Shown piece after piece: positions 27,357 to 35,650 of a stretch of DNA of 64,000 nt (its first letter is position 1; each line of letters opens with the position of its first letter). This DNA comes from Microbacterium pseudoresistens (lineage in GTDB: Bacteria; Actinomycetota; Actinomycetes; Actinomycetales; Microbacteriaceae), in assembly GCF_013409745.1 (NCBI RefSeq), contig NZ_JACCBH010000001.1:1860001-1924000 (forward strand). The letters run 5' to 3'. Both the position numbers and the translations under genes were made by a program. The notes beneath the pieces are model-generated. The model was not told the DNA's origin and searched no databases. It worked only from the letters and a program-made list of their open reading frames with translations.

Positions 27357-28274
27357 ATGCCCCCCACGGAGAGCACGGCCGTTGCGGTCGATCTGGGCAA
27401 GTCGCGTTGCCGCGTCGAACTGGTCGACGGCGAGCGCCGCATCCGCACCGACGGCCCCGGGGCGCCCGGCCTCGCCGCGGCCGACGGCGTGCGCCTGGCG
27501 GCGGAGGCCATCCGCCCGCTGCTCGAGGCGCTCCCGATCGATCGGGCGTCGCTGCGGTGCATCGGAGTCGGCGCCGCGGGCGCCTGGGCTTCTCCGGATG
27601 CGGCCGCCGAGCTCGCGCATCTGCTGCACGATGCGACGGGCGCCGCGGCGGCCGTGACCTCCGACGTCGTCACCGCGCACGCGGGCGCGCTCGGCGGGGG
27701 CGAGGGCGTGCTGCTCATCGCGGGCACAGGCGCCGTGGCGCTGGGCACGGATGCCGCGGACGCCCGTCTCGTCGACGGCTGGGGCCCCGACCTGGGCGAC
27801 TTCGGCAGCGGTTCCTGGCTCGGCCGCGAAGCCGTGCGCGCCGTGCTCGGCGCCCGCGACGGCCTGGGGGCAGGAACGGCCCTGTCGGCCGCGCTGGACG
27901 CGCACATCGGCGACGAGGCCTCGCCGATCACCTGGCTGGCGGCGCGTGAACCCGTCGCCCGCCGCCTCGCCACGGTCGCACCCCTCGTGCTCGACGCCGC
28001 CGAGGCCGGAGACGACGTCGCCGTCGGCATCCGCGACGAGGCCGTTCGCCTGCTCGTGCGCACCGCCTCCGCCGCGGCGGGCACAGGCAGCACTCCGATC
28101 GTCGTGCACGGCGGGCTCACCGTGCATCCGGGCTTCCATGCCGCGCTGACCGGTGCGCTCGCCGCGGCAGGATTCGACGTGCGGGATGCTGTCGGCGACG
28201 CCCTGCACGGCGCCACCCTGATCGCCCGCGATCCCTCCTCCCTCCACGAAAGGCGGGTCTACCGTGCGGGATGA
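27357..28274 (+). CDS. BadF/BcrA-type N-acetylglucosamine kinase
   Basis: 305 residues. ASKHA-fold phosphate motifs: VAVDLGKSRCRVELVDG (phosphate 1), LIAGTGAVALGTD and GDFGSGSWLGREAVRAVLGA (phosphate 2 region), and VVHGGLTVH (adenosine). This is the GlcNAc/MurNAc kinase-like branch of BadF/BcrA/BcrD ATPases. Beside murQ it probably phosphorylates MurNAc and/or GlcNAc after import, in which case the ABC importer would bring in the free sugar. It overlaps murQ by 11 bases. GAGAGGAG precedes the ATG. Confidence 0.85.
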   Translation: MPPTESTAVAVDLGKSRCRVELVDGERRIRTDGPGAPGLAAADGVRLAAEAIRPLLEALPIDRASLRCIGVGAAGAWASPDAAAELAHLLHDATGAAAAVTSDVVTAHAGALGGGEGVLLIAGTGAVALGTDAADARLVDGWGPDLGDFGSGSWLGREAVRAVLGARDGLGAGTALSAALDAHIGDEASPITWLAAREPVARRLATVAPLVLDAAEAGDDVAVGIRDEAVRLLVRTASAAAGTGSTPIVVHGGLTVHPGFHAALTGALAAAGFDVRDAVGDALHGATLIARDPSSLHERRVYRAG

Positions 28275-29199
28275 CACCACGCGCCTGCAGGAGCTCATCG
28301 ACGAGCTCTCCGCCCTGTCGACCGAGACTGCCACCACCGACCGCGGCGACCTCGACCTGCTCACCACGATCGAGCTCGTGCGGCGGATGAACGCCGAAGA
28401 CGCCCTCGTCGCCGGTGCCGTCGCGACGCAGAGCGAGGCGATCGCCGCGGCCGTCGACGGGATCACCGACCGCTTCCGCCGCGGCGGCCGGCTGCTCTAC
28501 ATCGGGGCGGGCACGGCGGGGCGCGTGGGTGTGCTCGATGCCTCGGAATGCCCGCCCACCTTCGGCACCGACCCGTCGATGGTGGTCGGCATCATCGCCG
28601 GCGGCGAGAAGGCCATCCGCTCCGCCGTGGAGAACGCCGAAGACGACGACGCCGCCGCGGCGCGGGAGCTGGCCGCGCTCTCGGTCGGACCCGACGACAC
28701 CGTCGTGGGGATCTCGGCGTCGGGGCGCACGCCGTACGTGCTGGGCGGGCTGCGCCACGCGGCCGCCGTGGGCGCGCTGACCGTCGCCGTCGCCGCGAAT
28801 GCCGCATCTCCCATCGGCGCCGCATCCGACATCGCCATCGAGACCGTCGTCGGGCCGGAGTTCATCACCGGGTCCACGCGGCTGAAGGCCGGCACCTCGC
28901 AGAAGCTCGTCGTCAACATGCTCACCACGTTGTCGATGATCCGGCTCGGCAAGACCTATCGCGGCGTGATGGTCGACCTGCGCGCGACGAACGAGAAGCT
29001 GCACGCCCGTTCCGCGCGCACCGTCATGCAGCTCACCGGCGTCGACGCGGCGGCGGCCGTGCGGGCGCTGCGCGAGGCCGACGGATCGGTCAAGCTCGCC
29101 CTGCTCACCGTCATGACCGGGGCGGATGCCACGGCGGGCGCGGCGGCGCTGGTCGCCTCGGACGGCATCCTGCGCGACGCCGTCGCCGCGCTGTCCTGA
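28264..29199 (+). CDS. murQ: N-acetylmuramic acid 6-phosphate etherase
   Basis: 311 residues from a GTG inside the end of the kinase gene. SIS-fold motifs: RLLYIGAGTAGRVGVLDASECPPTFG, with the catalytic Glu in the SECPPTFG stretch, then AGGEKAIRSAVENAEDD, ISASGRTPYVLGGL, and GPEFITGSTRLKAGTSQKLVVNML. It cleaves the lactyl ether of MurNAc-6-phosphate to GlcNAc-6-phosphate and D-lactate in cell-wall sugar recycling. Length is standard. The next enzymes (NagA, NagB) are not in the window. Confidence 0.96.
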   Translation: MRDDTTRLQELIDELSALSTETATTDRGDLDLLTTIELVRRMNAEDALVAGAVATQSEAIAAAVDGITDRFRRGGRLLYIGAGTAGRVGVLDASECPPTFGTDPSMVVGIIAGGEKAIRSAVENAEDDDAAAARELAALSVGPDDTVVGISASGRTPYVLGGLRHAAAVGALTVAVAANAASPIGAASDIAIETVVGPEFITGSTRLKAGTSQKLVVNMLTTLSMIRLGKTYRGVMVDLRATNEKLHARSARTVMQLTGVDAAAAVRALREADGSVKLALLTVMTGADATAGAAALVASDGILRDAVAALS

Positions 29200-29237
29200 C
29201 CGTCGCGCTGTCGCTCGCCGGGCGCGCTCTCCCTTCG

Positions 29238-29317
29238 CCGAGTGCACGGCTTCCCGCCGACTGCGCGGCTTGTTCCCGTGAATATCCCGCTCACTGGGCG
29301 GGAGGCCGTGCACTCGG
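29238..29317. terminator. Large inverted repeat in the murQ-gap intergenic region
   Basis: The 294-bp gap between murQ and gap contains 21-base arms (29238-29258 and 29297-29317) that are complementary except for one G-T position, around a 38-base loop. The left arm starts CCGAGTGCACGGC. The loop begins with a partial direct copy of the same unit (GACTGCGCGGCTT). It may terminate murQ transcription or be a palindromic repeat element. A TAGGCT hexamer at 29415-29420 could be the gap -10 box, giving a leader of about 70 bases. Confidence 0.6.
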
Positions 29318-29493
29318 GGTGGATGGCGTGGTGCGACCGAACCGATCTTGCGGCGCGCTAAGGAATCCCGGTTCTTGCCCTGTGGATCGGGAGGGCCCGG
29401 AGGCGGCGACTGCATAGGCTGGAGGCGGGCCGATCGGCCCCGACAGCGACGCCGCCCGCATCCCGGGCCGTACGACCACCCGCAAGGATCCCG

Positions 29494-31008
29494 ATGAACG
29501 ACGCCGTGCACGACTCTGCCTCCCTCAACGATTCCGCCTCCCTCAAAGACCTCGCCGCCACCGACTCCACCGCCGCGCACCGCGACGACTGGATGGCACG
29601 GGAAGAGCTCGCCGAGCGGATGATCCCGCTGGTCGGCGCGCTCACCCGCGAACACGAGGTGGTCACCTCGCTGCACGGGCACCGCCTGCTCGGACTCTCC
29701 ACCACCGGCATCCTCGAGGTGCACGAGCGCGTCGCCCAGCTCGGCCACGGCCAGCTCGCGCTCACCGACACGCTCGCCGTGCTCGAGGCGCTGCGCGAGA
29801 TCGCCCCCGGGGCGGCATCGATCGACGTCGCGCGCCTGGTCGAATCTCACGCGGCCGAGGGCGGCGACCTCCTCGAGCACGTGCGGGCCGCGCTGGCCGC
29901 GGCCGGCAACGCGCCCGCCGCCGAGCCCACCGATGTCGTGCTCTACGGCTTCGGCCGCATCGGGCGTCTGCTGGCGCGCATCCTCATCGCGCACACCGGC
30001 GGCGGCAACGGGCTGCGCCTGCGTGCGATCGTCGTGCGCCGCGGCGCCGAGAACGATCTCGTCAAGCGCGCCTCGCTGCTGCTGCGCGATTCCGTGCACG
30101 GGCGCTTCGAGGGATCCGTCACCGTCGACGAGGAGGCCGAGCAGATCGTCGCGAACGGCACGCGCATCCAGGTGATCTACTCCGACGACCCCGGCACGAT
30201 CGACTACACCGCGTACGGCATCCACGACGCCATCGTCGTCGACAACACCGGCCGCTGGCGCGATGAGGAGGGGCTGAGCCGCCACCTGGAGTCGGCGGGC
30301 GTCGCCCGCGTGCTGCTCACCGCACCGGGCAAGGCCGCGCTGAAGAACATCGTGCACGGCATCAACCATGACACGATCGACGACGCCGACCGCATCCTGT
30401 CGGCCGCCTCGTGCACCACGAACGCCATCACCCCGGTGCTCAAGGCCATGGACGAGGCATACGGGATCGTGCGCGGGCACGTCGAGACGGTGCACTCGTT
30501 CACGAACGACCAGAACCTCATCGACAACTTCCACAAGGGCGACCGGCGCGGGCGCTCGGCGGTGCTGAACATGGTGATCGCCGAGACCGGAGCGGCCAAG
30601 GCCGTGGCGCGGGCGCTGCCGGAGCTGGCGGGCAAGCTCACCGGCTCGGCGATCCGCGTCCCCACGCCCGACGTGTCGCTCGCCGTGCTGCACCTGGGCC
30701 TGGAGCGCCCGGCGACCAAGGAGCAGCTCAACGACTACCTGCGCCGCGTATCGCTGCACTCGAAGCTGCGCCAGCAGATCGACTACGTCGAGTCGCCCGA
30801 GGTGGTCTCGAGCGACTTCGTCGGCTCGCACCGCGCAGGCATCGTCGACGGCCTGGCCACGATCGCGAACGACCGCGATGTGGTGCTCTACGTCTGGTAC
30901 GACAACGAGTACGGATACTCGTGCCAGGTCGTGCGCGTGATCGAGGTCATGGCGGGCTCGCACCCGGTCGTCGTGCCGGTGCGTCGCGAGGTGACGCTCG
31001 CCGGCTGA
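29494..31008 (+). CDS. gapB: Glyceraldehyde-3-phosphate dehydrogenase, long GapB-like form
   Basis: 504 residues, about 150 longer than ordinary GAPDH. The extra N-terminal region (1-145) contains DWMAREELAERMIPLVGALTR and is helical. The Rossmann fold starts VVLYGFGRIGRLLA (148-161) and the catalytic Cys307 is in SAASCTTNAI; ETVHSFTNDQNLIDNFHKGDRRGR and YVWYDNEYGYS are typical. The cofactor loop lacks the usual NAD-selecting Asp (AIVVRRGAEND), so NADP use is likely. The length resembles corynebacterial GapB, which works in gluconeogenesis; nearby pckG fits. Two DSASL repeats open the protein. Confidence 0.92.
   Translation: MNDAVHDSASLNDSASLKDLAATDSTAAHRDDWMAREELAERMIPLVGALTREHEVVTSLHGHRLLGLSTTGILEVHERVAQLGHGQLALTDTLAVLEALREIAPGAASIDVARLVESHAAEGGDLLEHVRAALAAAGNAPAAEPTDVVLYGFGRIGRLLARILIAHTGGGNGLRLRAIVVRRGAENDLVKRASLLLRDSVHGRFEGSVTVDEEAEQIVANGTRIQVIYSDDPGTIDYTAYGIHDAIVVDNTGRWRDEEGLSRHLESAGVARVLLTAPGKAALKNIVHGINHDTIDDADRILSAASCTTNAITPVLKAMDEAYGIVRGHVETVHSFTNDQNLIDNFHKGDRRGRSAVLNMVIAETGAAKAVARALPELAGKLTGSAIRVPTPDVSLAVLHLGLERPATKEQLNDYLRRVSLHSKLRQQIDYVESPEVVSSDFVGSHRAGIVDGLATIANDRDVVLYVWYDNEYGYSCQVVRVIEVMAGSHPVVVPVRREVTLAG
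29512..29547 (+). repeat. 18-bp in-frame duplication at the gapB 5' end
   Basis: Two adjacent 18-base units encode DSASLN and DSASLK. They lie in the disordered N-terminal leader. Confidence 0.75.
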
Positions 31009-31074
31009 GCCGGTCTCGGGCCGCCGCGCCGCCGCCGTCTCGGCCGTGTCGGTGGCTCGGGGCAGGATGAGGGG

Positions 31075-32145
31075 ATGACACTGCGCACCCTGCTGAGCGA
31101 ACGGCTGCGCTCGCATCGGCTCAGCGCCCCTGCGCGCACGCCCGTTGCCGCGGCGGAACACATGCTCGCCGTGCAGGCCCAGGACTTCGGGGCGGGGCGC
31201 TGGGCGCTCGCCGCTCGCTCGGCGGGGTCGCCGACGATGGACGCGGTCGACACGGCCTTCGACGAAGGTGCTCTCGTGCGCACCTGGCCGATGCGCGGCA
31301 CGCTGCACATCCTGCCCGCGTGCGACGTCCGCTGGGTGCTCGGGCTCACGGCCGACCGTCAGCGCAGGCAGGACGCCGGGCGCATGCGTGAACTCGGCAT
31401 CGACGACGCCGTCGTCGGACGCGCGCGGGACGTCCTCGTCGCCGCGCTGAGCGGGGGAGGGCTCGCGCGGGCAGAGCTCTTCGCCGCGTGGATGAGTGCC
31501 GGCATCGACCCGGGCGGGCAGCGCGGCAACCACCTCCTCGCCGAGCTCTCGTGGCAGGGTCTGATCGTGCAGGGCCCGGTCGTGCACCGCGACGGGGCGG
31601 CGAGCCGCGAACAGTGCTTCGTGCTCGCGGACGGATGGCTGCCGGATGTTCCCGCGCCCGACGACCCGCTCGCGGAGTTCTTCCTCCGCTACGTCGACGG
31701 CCACGGCCCGGCCACCGCAGAGGACTTCGCGTGGTGGTCGGGGCTCACCCTCACGCAGGCGCGGGATGCGGCAGCGCGCGGCGCCGTGCGGACCGACCGC
31801 ATCACGGAGGTCGACGAGGGCGTGTTCCTCGCCCGCACCCGCCCGCGGCGGTCGCCGAAGGCGAACGGTGTGCTCACCCTCGGCGCGTTCGAGGAGTTCT
31901 ACATCTCGTACGCCGACCGCTCGCCGGTCGCCGATGCGGCGGCGCAGAAGGCGACGGGGCCCGGCAGGAACGGCATGGTGCGGCCCATCATCCTCGCCGA
32001 GGGGCGGATCGTCGGAAACTGGACGCACTCGCTCGCCGTGGGCCGGCATCGAGAGGAACCCGTCGCCGAGATGCTCGATCCGGCGATCGATCCGGGCGAC
32101 GTGCGGGCCGCCCTGTCGCGGTACGCCGACTTCGTGACCGGCTGA
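31075..32145 (+). CDS. AlkZ-like winged-helix DNA glycosylase (HTH_42)
   Basis: 356 residues. N-terminal [19 protein letters not shown] precedes [17 protein letters not shown]; the Gln34-Ala-Gln36 triplet matches the QxQ/QxD catalytic motif of AlkZ/YcaQ glycosylases. [18 protein letters not shown] is the conserved beta-hairpin region, followed by winged-helix repeats. The family removes bulky alkylated bases and can unhook interstrand crosslinks, often giving self-resistance to genotoxins, but many genomic copies have no linked toxin cluster and none is visible here. CAGGAT six bases before the ATG is a near-match to the leaderless pattern. Confidence 0.8.
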   Translation: MTLRTLLSERLRSHRLSAPARTPVAAAEHMLAVQAQDFGAGRWALAARSAGSPTMDAVDTAFDEGALVRTWPMRGTLHILPACDVRWVLGLTADRQRRQDAGRMRELGIDDAVVGRARDVLVAALSGGGLARAELFAAWMSAGIDPGGQRGNHLLAELSWQGLIVQGPVVHRDGAASREQCFVLADGWLPDVPAPDDPLAEFFLRYVDGHGPATAEDFAWWSGLTLTQARDAAARGAVRTDRITEVDEGVFLARTRPRRSPKANGVLTLGAFEEFYISYADRSPVADAAAQKATGPGRNGMVRPIILAEGRIVGNWTHSLAVGRHREEPVAEMLDPAIDPGDVRAALSRYADFVTG

Positions 32146-32159
32146 TCCGCCTCACTGGC

Positions 32160-33602
32160 TCACTGGCTCGCGTGCCGATCCAGGAACTCGTACACCTCGC
32201 CGTCGTCGACGCCGGGGAAGTTGCCGCGGGGGAGCGGGGAGAACATGTGCGTGTGCACACGAGCACTCGGCCACGCCTTGCCGCTCCAGCGCTCGGCGAT
32301 GTCGGCGGGAGCGCGGCGGCAGCACGACTCGTCGGGGCACGTCGACTGGGCGCGGTGCGACGTCTCCCGTCCGCGCCACCACCGCGCGTCGTCGAACGGC
32401 ACGCCCACCGTGACAGAGAACCCGCCGTCGGTCGACGAGCCCGTCTGCGTCGAGCACCAGTAGGTGCCCGCGGGGGTGTCCGTGTACTGGTAGTGCTCGG
32501 TGGTGCGGTTGTGCTGGGTGAACGCGATGCGGGCGGAGAAGCGCTGGCACACCGGCTGGCCTTCCACGGCACCGGTCACGTCCATCGGCAGCGGCAGGTC
32601 GTCGTTCTCGTAGACGCGCGTGATCGCACCGGTCTCGTCGACGCGCAGGAAGTGCAGGCTCATGCCGAGGTGCACGGTCATGAGGTTGGTCATGCGCATC
32701 CCGGCCGCCTCGTGCGTCACGCCGAAAGCATCGCGGAAGTCCTCCACGGCGAGATTGCGGTCCTTCTTGGCCTGCTGCAGGAACGCGGTGCCGGCCGTTT
32801 CGGGGATGAGGCAGCACGCGGCGAAGTAGTTGATCTCGAGCCGCTGCTGCAGGAAGTCGGCGTACGAGGTGGGCGGGGTGTGCCCGAGCAGGCGGTGCGC
32901 CATGGCCTGCAGGGCCATCGACCGCAGACCGTGCCCGCCCGGTATGGAGGCCGGCGGCAGGTAGATGCGCCCGTGCTCCAGGTCGGTCACCGAGCGGGTG
33001 GAGTGCGGCAGATCGTCGACGTAGATGAGCTCGAAGCCCAGCCGCTCGGCCATGATGTTCACGGTGCGGTGGGTGAGCGCGCCCGAGACGTGGCCCGCCG
33101 CCTTGAGCTGCTTCTCGGCGAGCTGCTCGATGTCGGGCAGGTGGTTGTTCTGCGCGCGCATCCGCAGTCGCAGCTCGGTGTTGGCCCTGCGCGCCTCCTC
33201 GGGGGTCGCGATGGCCTCGCTCTCGCGCCGCACCAGCTCGCGGTGCAGGCCGAGGATCGACTCGATCGTCGCATCCGACATGCCCTTCGTGACGCGGATG
33301 GGCGCGATGCCGAGCTGGCGGAACACCGAGCTGTTCTGCGCCCGCTCGAGCTCGATCTCCAGCGCCGCGCGCCCGTTCGGTGGCTCGCCGGAGATGAGAT
33401 CGGAGACCTGCGTGCCCGTCGCCTCGGCGATCGCCTGGAGCAGCGACAGCTTCGGTTCGCGCTTGCCGTTCTCGATGAGGCTCAGCTGCGATCCGGCCAC
33501 GCCGACGAGCGCCCCCAGGTCGTCGAGGGTGAGCGCCGCCTGCGTACGGCGATGACGGATGCGGTGTCCGAGAGTGCTGAGCTCGAGTCCGGTGGAAGCC
33601 AT
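32160..33602 (-). CDS. ramB: RamB/PrpR-type regulator (XRE HTH, ImmA/IrrE-like)
   Basis: 480 residues. XRE HTH at about 9-65 ([27 protein letters not shown]). The central IrrE/M78-like domain (about 180-300) has AMAHRLLGH, where the canonical HExxH Glu is missing, so it is unlikely to be a protease. The C-terminal DUF2083 region has Cys residues ([17 protein letters not shown]) like those holding the Fe-S cluster in PrpR. Such proteins sense acyl-CoA and control acetate or propionate metabolism. It is divergent from pckG, a probable target. TATGAT (33609-33614) lies six bases before the ATG (leaderless). Confidence 0.9.
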   Translation of the reverse strand: MASTGLELSTLGHRIRHRRTQAALTLDDLGALVGVAGSQLSLIENGKREPKLSLLQAIAEATGTQVSDLISGEPPNGRAALEIELERAQNSSVFRQLGIAPIRVTKGMSDATIESILGLHRELVRRESEAIATPEEARRANTELRLRMRAQNNHLPDIEQLAEKQLKAAGHVSGALTHRTVNIMAERLGFELIYVDDLPHSTRSVTDLEHGRIYLPPASIPGGHGLRSMALQAMAHRLLGHTPPTSYADFLQQRLEINYFAACCLIPETAGTAFLQQAKKDRNLAVEDFRDAFGVTHEAAGMRMTNLMTVHLGMSLHFLRVDETGAITRVYENDDLPLPMDVTGAVEGQPVCQRFSARIAFTQHNRTTEHYQYTDTPAGTYWCSTQTGSSTDGGFSVTVGVPFDDARWWRGRETSHRAQSTCPDESCCRRAPADIAERWSGKAWPSARVHTHMFSPLPRGNFPGVDDGEVYEFLDRHASQ

Positions 33603-33710
33603 TCCTTGATCATAGCGAAAGAAACCAGATTCTTACGACGGAGATCGTCGATAAATCGTGGAACTCGGCACAAGAATGAAGACAAGGCATCCCGCTTCGA
33701 AGGAGTAGAC

Positions 33711-35573
33711 ATGGCCGTCGCCGAGCTGCACACCCCTCAGGTTCCCGCCGCCGCCCCGTTGCGCGCGTTCGGAGCGGCCCCCTCCTACGACACTCCTGCC
33801 TTCGCCGAGCTGGTCTCCTGGGTCGACGGCATCCGTGCGCTCACCCAGCCCGACCGCGTGCACTGGGTCGGCGGTTCGCGCGCCGAGAACGACGCGCTGC
33901 TGCGCGACCTCGTCGACGAGGGCAAGCTCATCAAGCTCAACCCGGAATGGCGCCCTGGTTCCTACCTCGCGCGCTCGCATCCCAGCGACGTCGCCCGCAC
34001 CGAGGCGCGCACCTTCATCGCGTCCGAGAACGAGGTCGACGCCGGCCCTACGAACAACTGGGCCGACCCGACCGAGATGCACGCGACGATGGACCGGATC
34101 TTCGAGGGATCGATGCGCGGTCGCACCATGTACGTCGTCCCGTTCTCGATGGGCGCCGTCGGAGGCCCGCTCTCGCACATCGGCGTGCAGGTCACCGACA
34201 GCGCATACGCCGTCGCCTCGATCGGCATCATGACCCGCGTCGGCGACGCGGTGATGCGCGAGATCGCCGCGGGCAAGCCATGGGTCAAGACCGTGCACAG
34301 CGTCGGTGCGCCCCTCGAGCCGGGCGAGGCCGACGTCGAATGGCCCTGCAACGACGAGAAGTACATCGTGCATTTTCCCGACACGCTCGAGGTCTACTCG
34401 TACGGCTCGGGATACGGCGGCAACGCCATCCTCGCCAAGAAGTGCTTCGCGCTGCGGATCGCCTCGGTGATCGCCCGCGACGAGGGATGGCTCGCCGAGC
34501 ACATGCTTCTCATCCGGGTCGTCTCGCCCGAGGGCAAGTCGTACCACGTCGCCGCCGCCTTCCCCTCCGCATGCGGCAAGACGAACCTCGCCATGCTGCG
34601 CCCGACCATCCCCGGATGGCGGGTGGAGACCCTCGGTGACGACATCACCTGGATCCGTCCCGGCGAGGACGGGCGTCTGTGGGCCATCAACCCCGAGGCG
34701 GGCTTCTTCGGCGTCGCGCCCGGTACGGGCGAGTCGACCAACGTCACCGCCGTCGAGACGCTGTGGGGCAACACGATCTTCACGAACGTGGCGCTGCGCC
34801 CCGACGGGGACGTGTGGTGGGAGGGCCTGACCGACACCCCGCCGGCGAACCTCGTCGACTGGGAGGGCAACGCGTGGACGCCCGACTCGGGCCGGCCCGC
34901 AGCCCACCCCAACTCGCGCTTCACCGTCTCCGCCGCGCAGTGCCCGCAGATCTCCGACGACTGGGAAGAGGCAGTCCCGCTCGACGTCATCCTCTTCGGC
35001 GGACGCCGTGCGACGAATGTTCCGCTCGTCGTGGAGGCCACCGACTGGAGCCACGGCGTCTTCCTCGGTGCGACGATCTCGTCCGAGCGGACGGCCGCCG
35101 CGGAGGGCACGCTGGGGGAGCTCCGCCGCGACCCGTTCGCGATGCTGCCGTTCTGCGGGTACAACATGGGCGACTACTTCGCGCACTGGCTGCGCGTTGG
35201 CCGCTCGGTGCGCTTCGACCGCCTGCCGCGGATCTTCCAGGTCAACTGGTTCCGCCGCGGCGATGACGGGCGCTTCCTGTGGCCGGGCTTCGGCGACAAC
35301 TCGCGGGTGATCGACTGGATCATCCGCCGCGTGGAGGGTCAGGTCACGGCCGTCGACAGTCCGATCGGACGCCTGCCGCGGATCGAAGACCTCGACCTCG
35401 AGGGCGTGGATGTGTCGGATGCGGATCTTGCCGAGCTGTTCGCCGTCGACCCCGAATCCTGGTCGCGCGAAGCCGAATCGACCGAGGAGTTCTTCGACAC
35501 CTTCGGCGACCGCCTGCCGGCCGCGCTGCGCACCGAGCTGTCGGCGCTGCGACACCGGCTCGCACGCGCCTGA
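33711..35573 (+). CDS. pckG: Phosphoenolpyruvate carboxykinase (GTP)
   Basis: 620 residues. GTP-type signatures: the P-loop [13 protein letters not shown], the kinase-2 stretch from [25 protein letters not shown], and [15 protein letters not shown]. It makes PEP from oxaloacetate and GTP, the entry step of gluconeogenesis. The ATG at 33711 has GAAGGAG at good spacing. The 108-bp gap to divergent ramB contains AT-rich sequence with short dyads (CGAC/GTCG around 33637-33651) where RamB may bind; I do not see the corynebacterial RamB box. A strong hairpin follows the stop. Confidence 0.97.
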   Translation: MAVAELHTPQVPAAAPLRAFGAAPSYDTPAFAELVSWVDGIRALTQPDRVHWVGGSRAENDALLRDLVDEGKLIKLNPEWRPGSYLARSHPSDVARTEARTFIASENEVDAGPTNNWADPTEMHATMDRIFEGSMRGRTMYVVPFSMGAVGGPLSHIGVQVTDSAYAVASIGIMTRVGDAVMREIAAGKPWVKTVHSVGAPLEPGEADVEWPCNDEKYIVHFPDTLEVYSYGSGYGGNAILAKKCFALRIASVIARDEGWLAEHMLLIRVVSPEGKSYHVAAAFPSACGKTNLAMLRPTIPGWRVETLGDDITWIRPGEDGRLWAINPEAGFFGVAPGTGESTNVTAVETLWGNTIFTNVALRPDGDVWWEGLTDTPPANLVDWEGNAWTPDSGRPAAHPNSRFTVSAAQCPQISDDWEEAVPLDVILFGGRRATNVPLVVEATDWSHGVFLGATISSERTAAAEGTLGELRRDPFAMLPFCGYNMGDYFAHWLRVGRSVRFDRLPRIFQVNWFRRGDDGRFLWPGFGDNSRVIDWIIRRVEGQVTAVDSPIGRLPRIEDLDLEGVDVSDADLAELFAVDPESWSREAESTEEFFDTFGDRLPAALRTELSALRHRLARA

Positions 35574-35589
35574 GGCGCGATCACAGACC

Positions 35590-35649
35590 CGCGGCGGCGG
35601 GATGGCGGGGCGACCAAGGCTGAGTGTTCCCCGGCATCCCGCCGCCGCG
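35590..35649. terminator. Bidirectional terminator between pckG and the ABC exporter
   Basis: Arms of 21 bases (35590-35610 and 35629-35649) pair with one mismatch around an 18-base loop. The arms start CGCGGCGGCGGGATG. It ends two bases before the stop codon of the convergent exporter gene. Confidence 0.85.
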
Positions 35650-35650
35650 T

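Noticed and set aside
28117..32049. Very long antisense open frames, here and at 57513-60359
   Set aside because: They lie opposite well-recognised genes (murQ, gapB, AlkZ-like; cdd, deoA, add), and long stop-free antisense frames are expected at this GC content. No family motifs seen.
32146..32175. Direct repeat CACTGGCT at the end of the regulator gene
   Set aside because: Two short copies at a gene end, with no link to any element.
33603..33710. Corynebacterial-type RamB box upstream of pckG
   Set aside because: No good match to the AAAAACTTTGCAAA-like core; only short CGAC/GTCG dyads.
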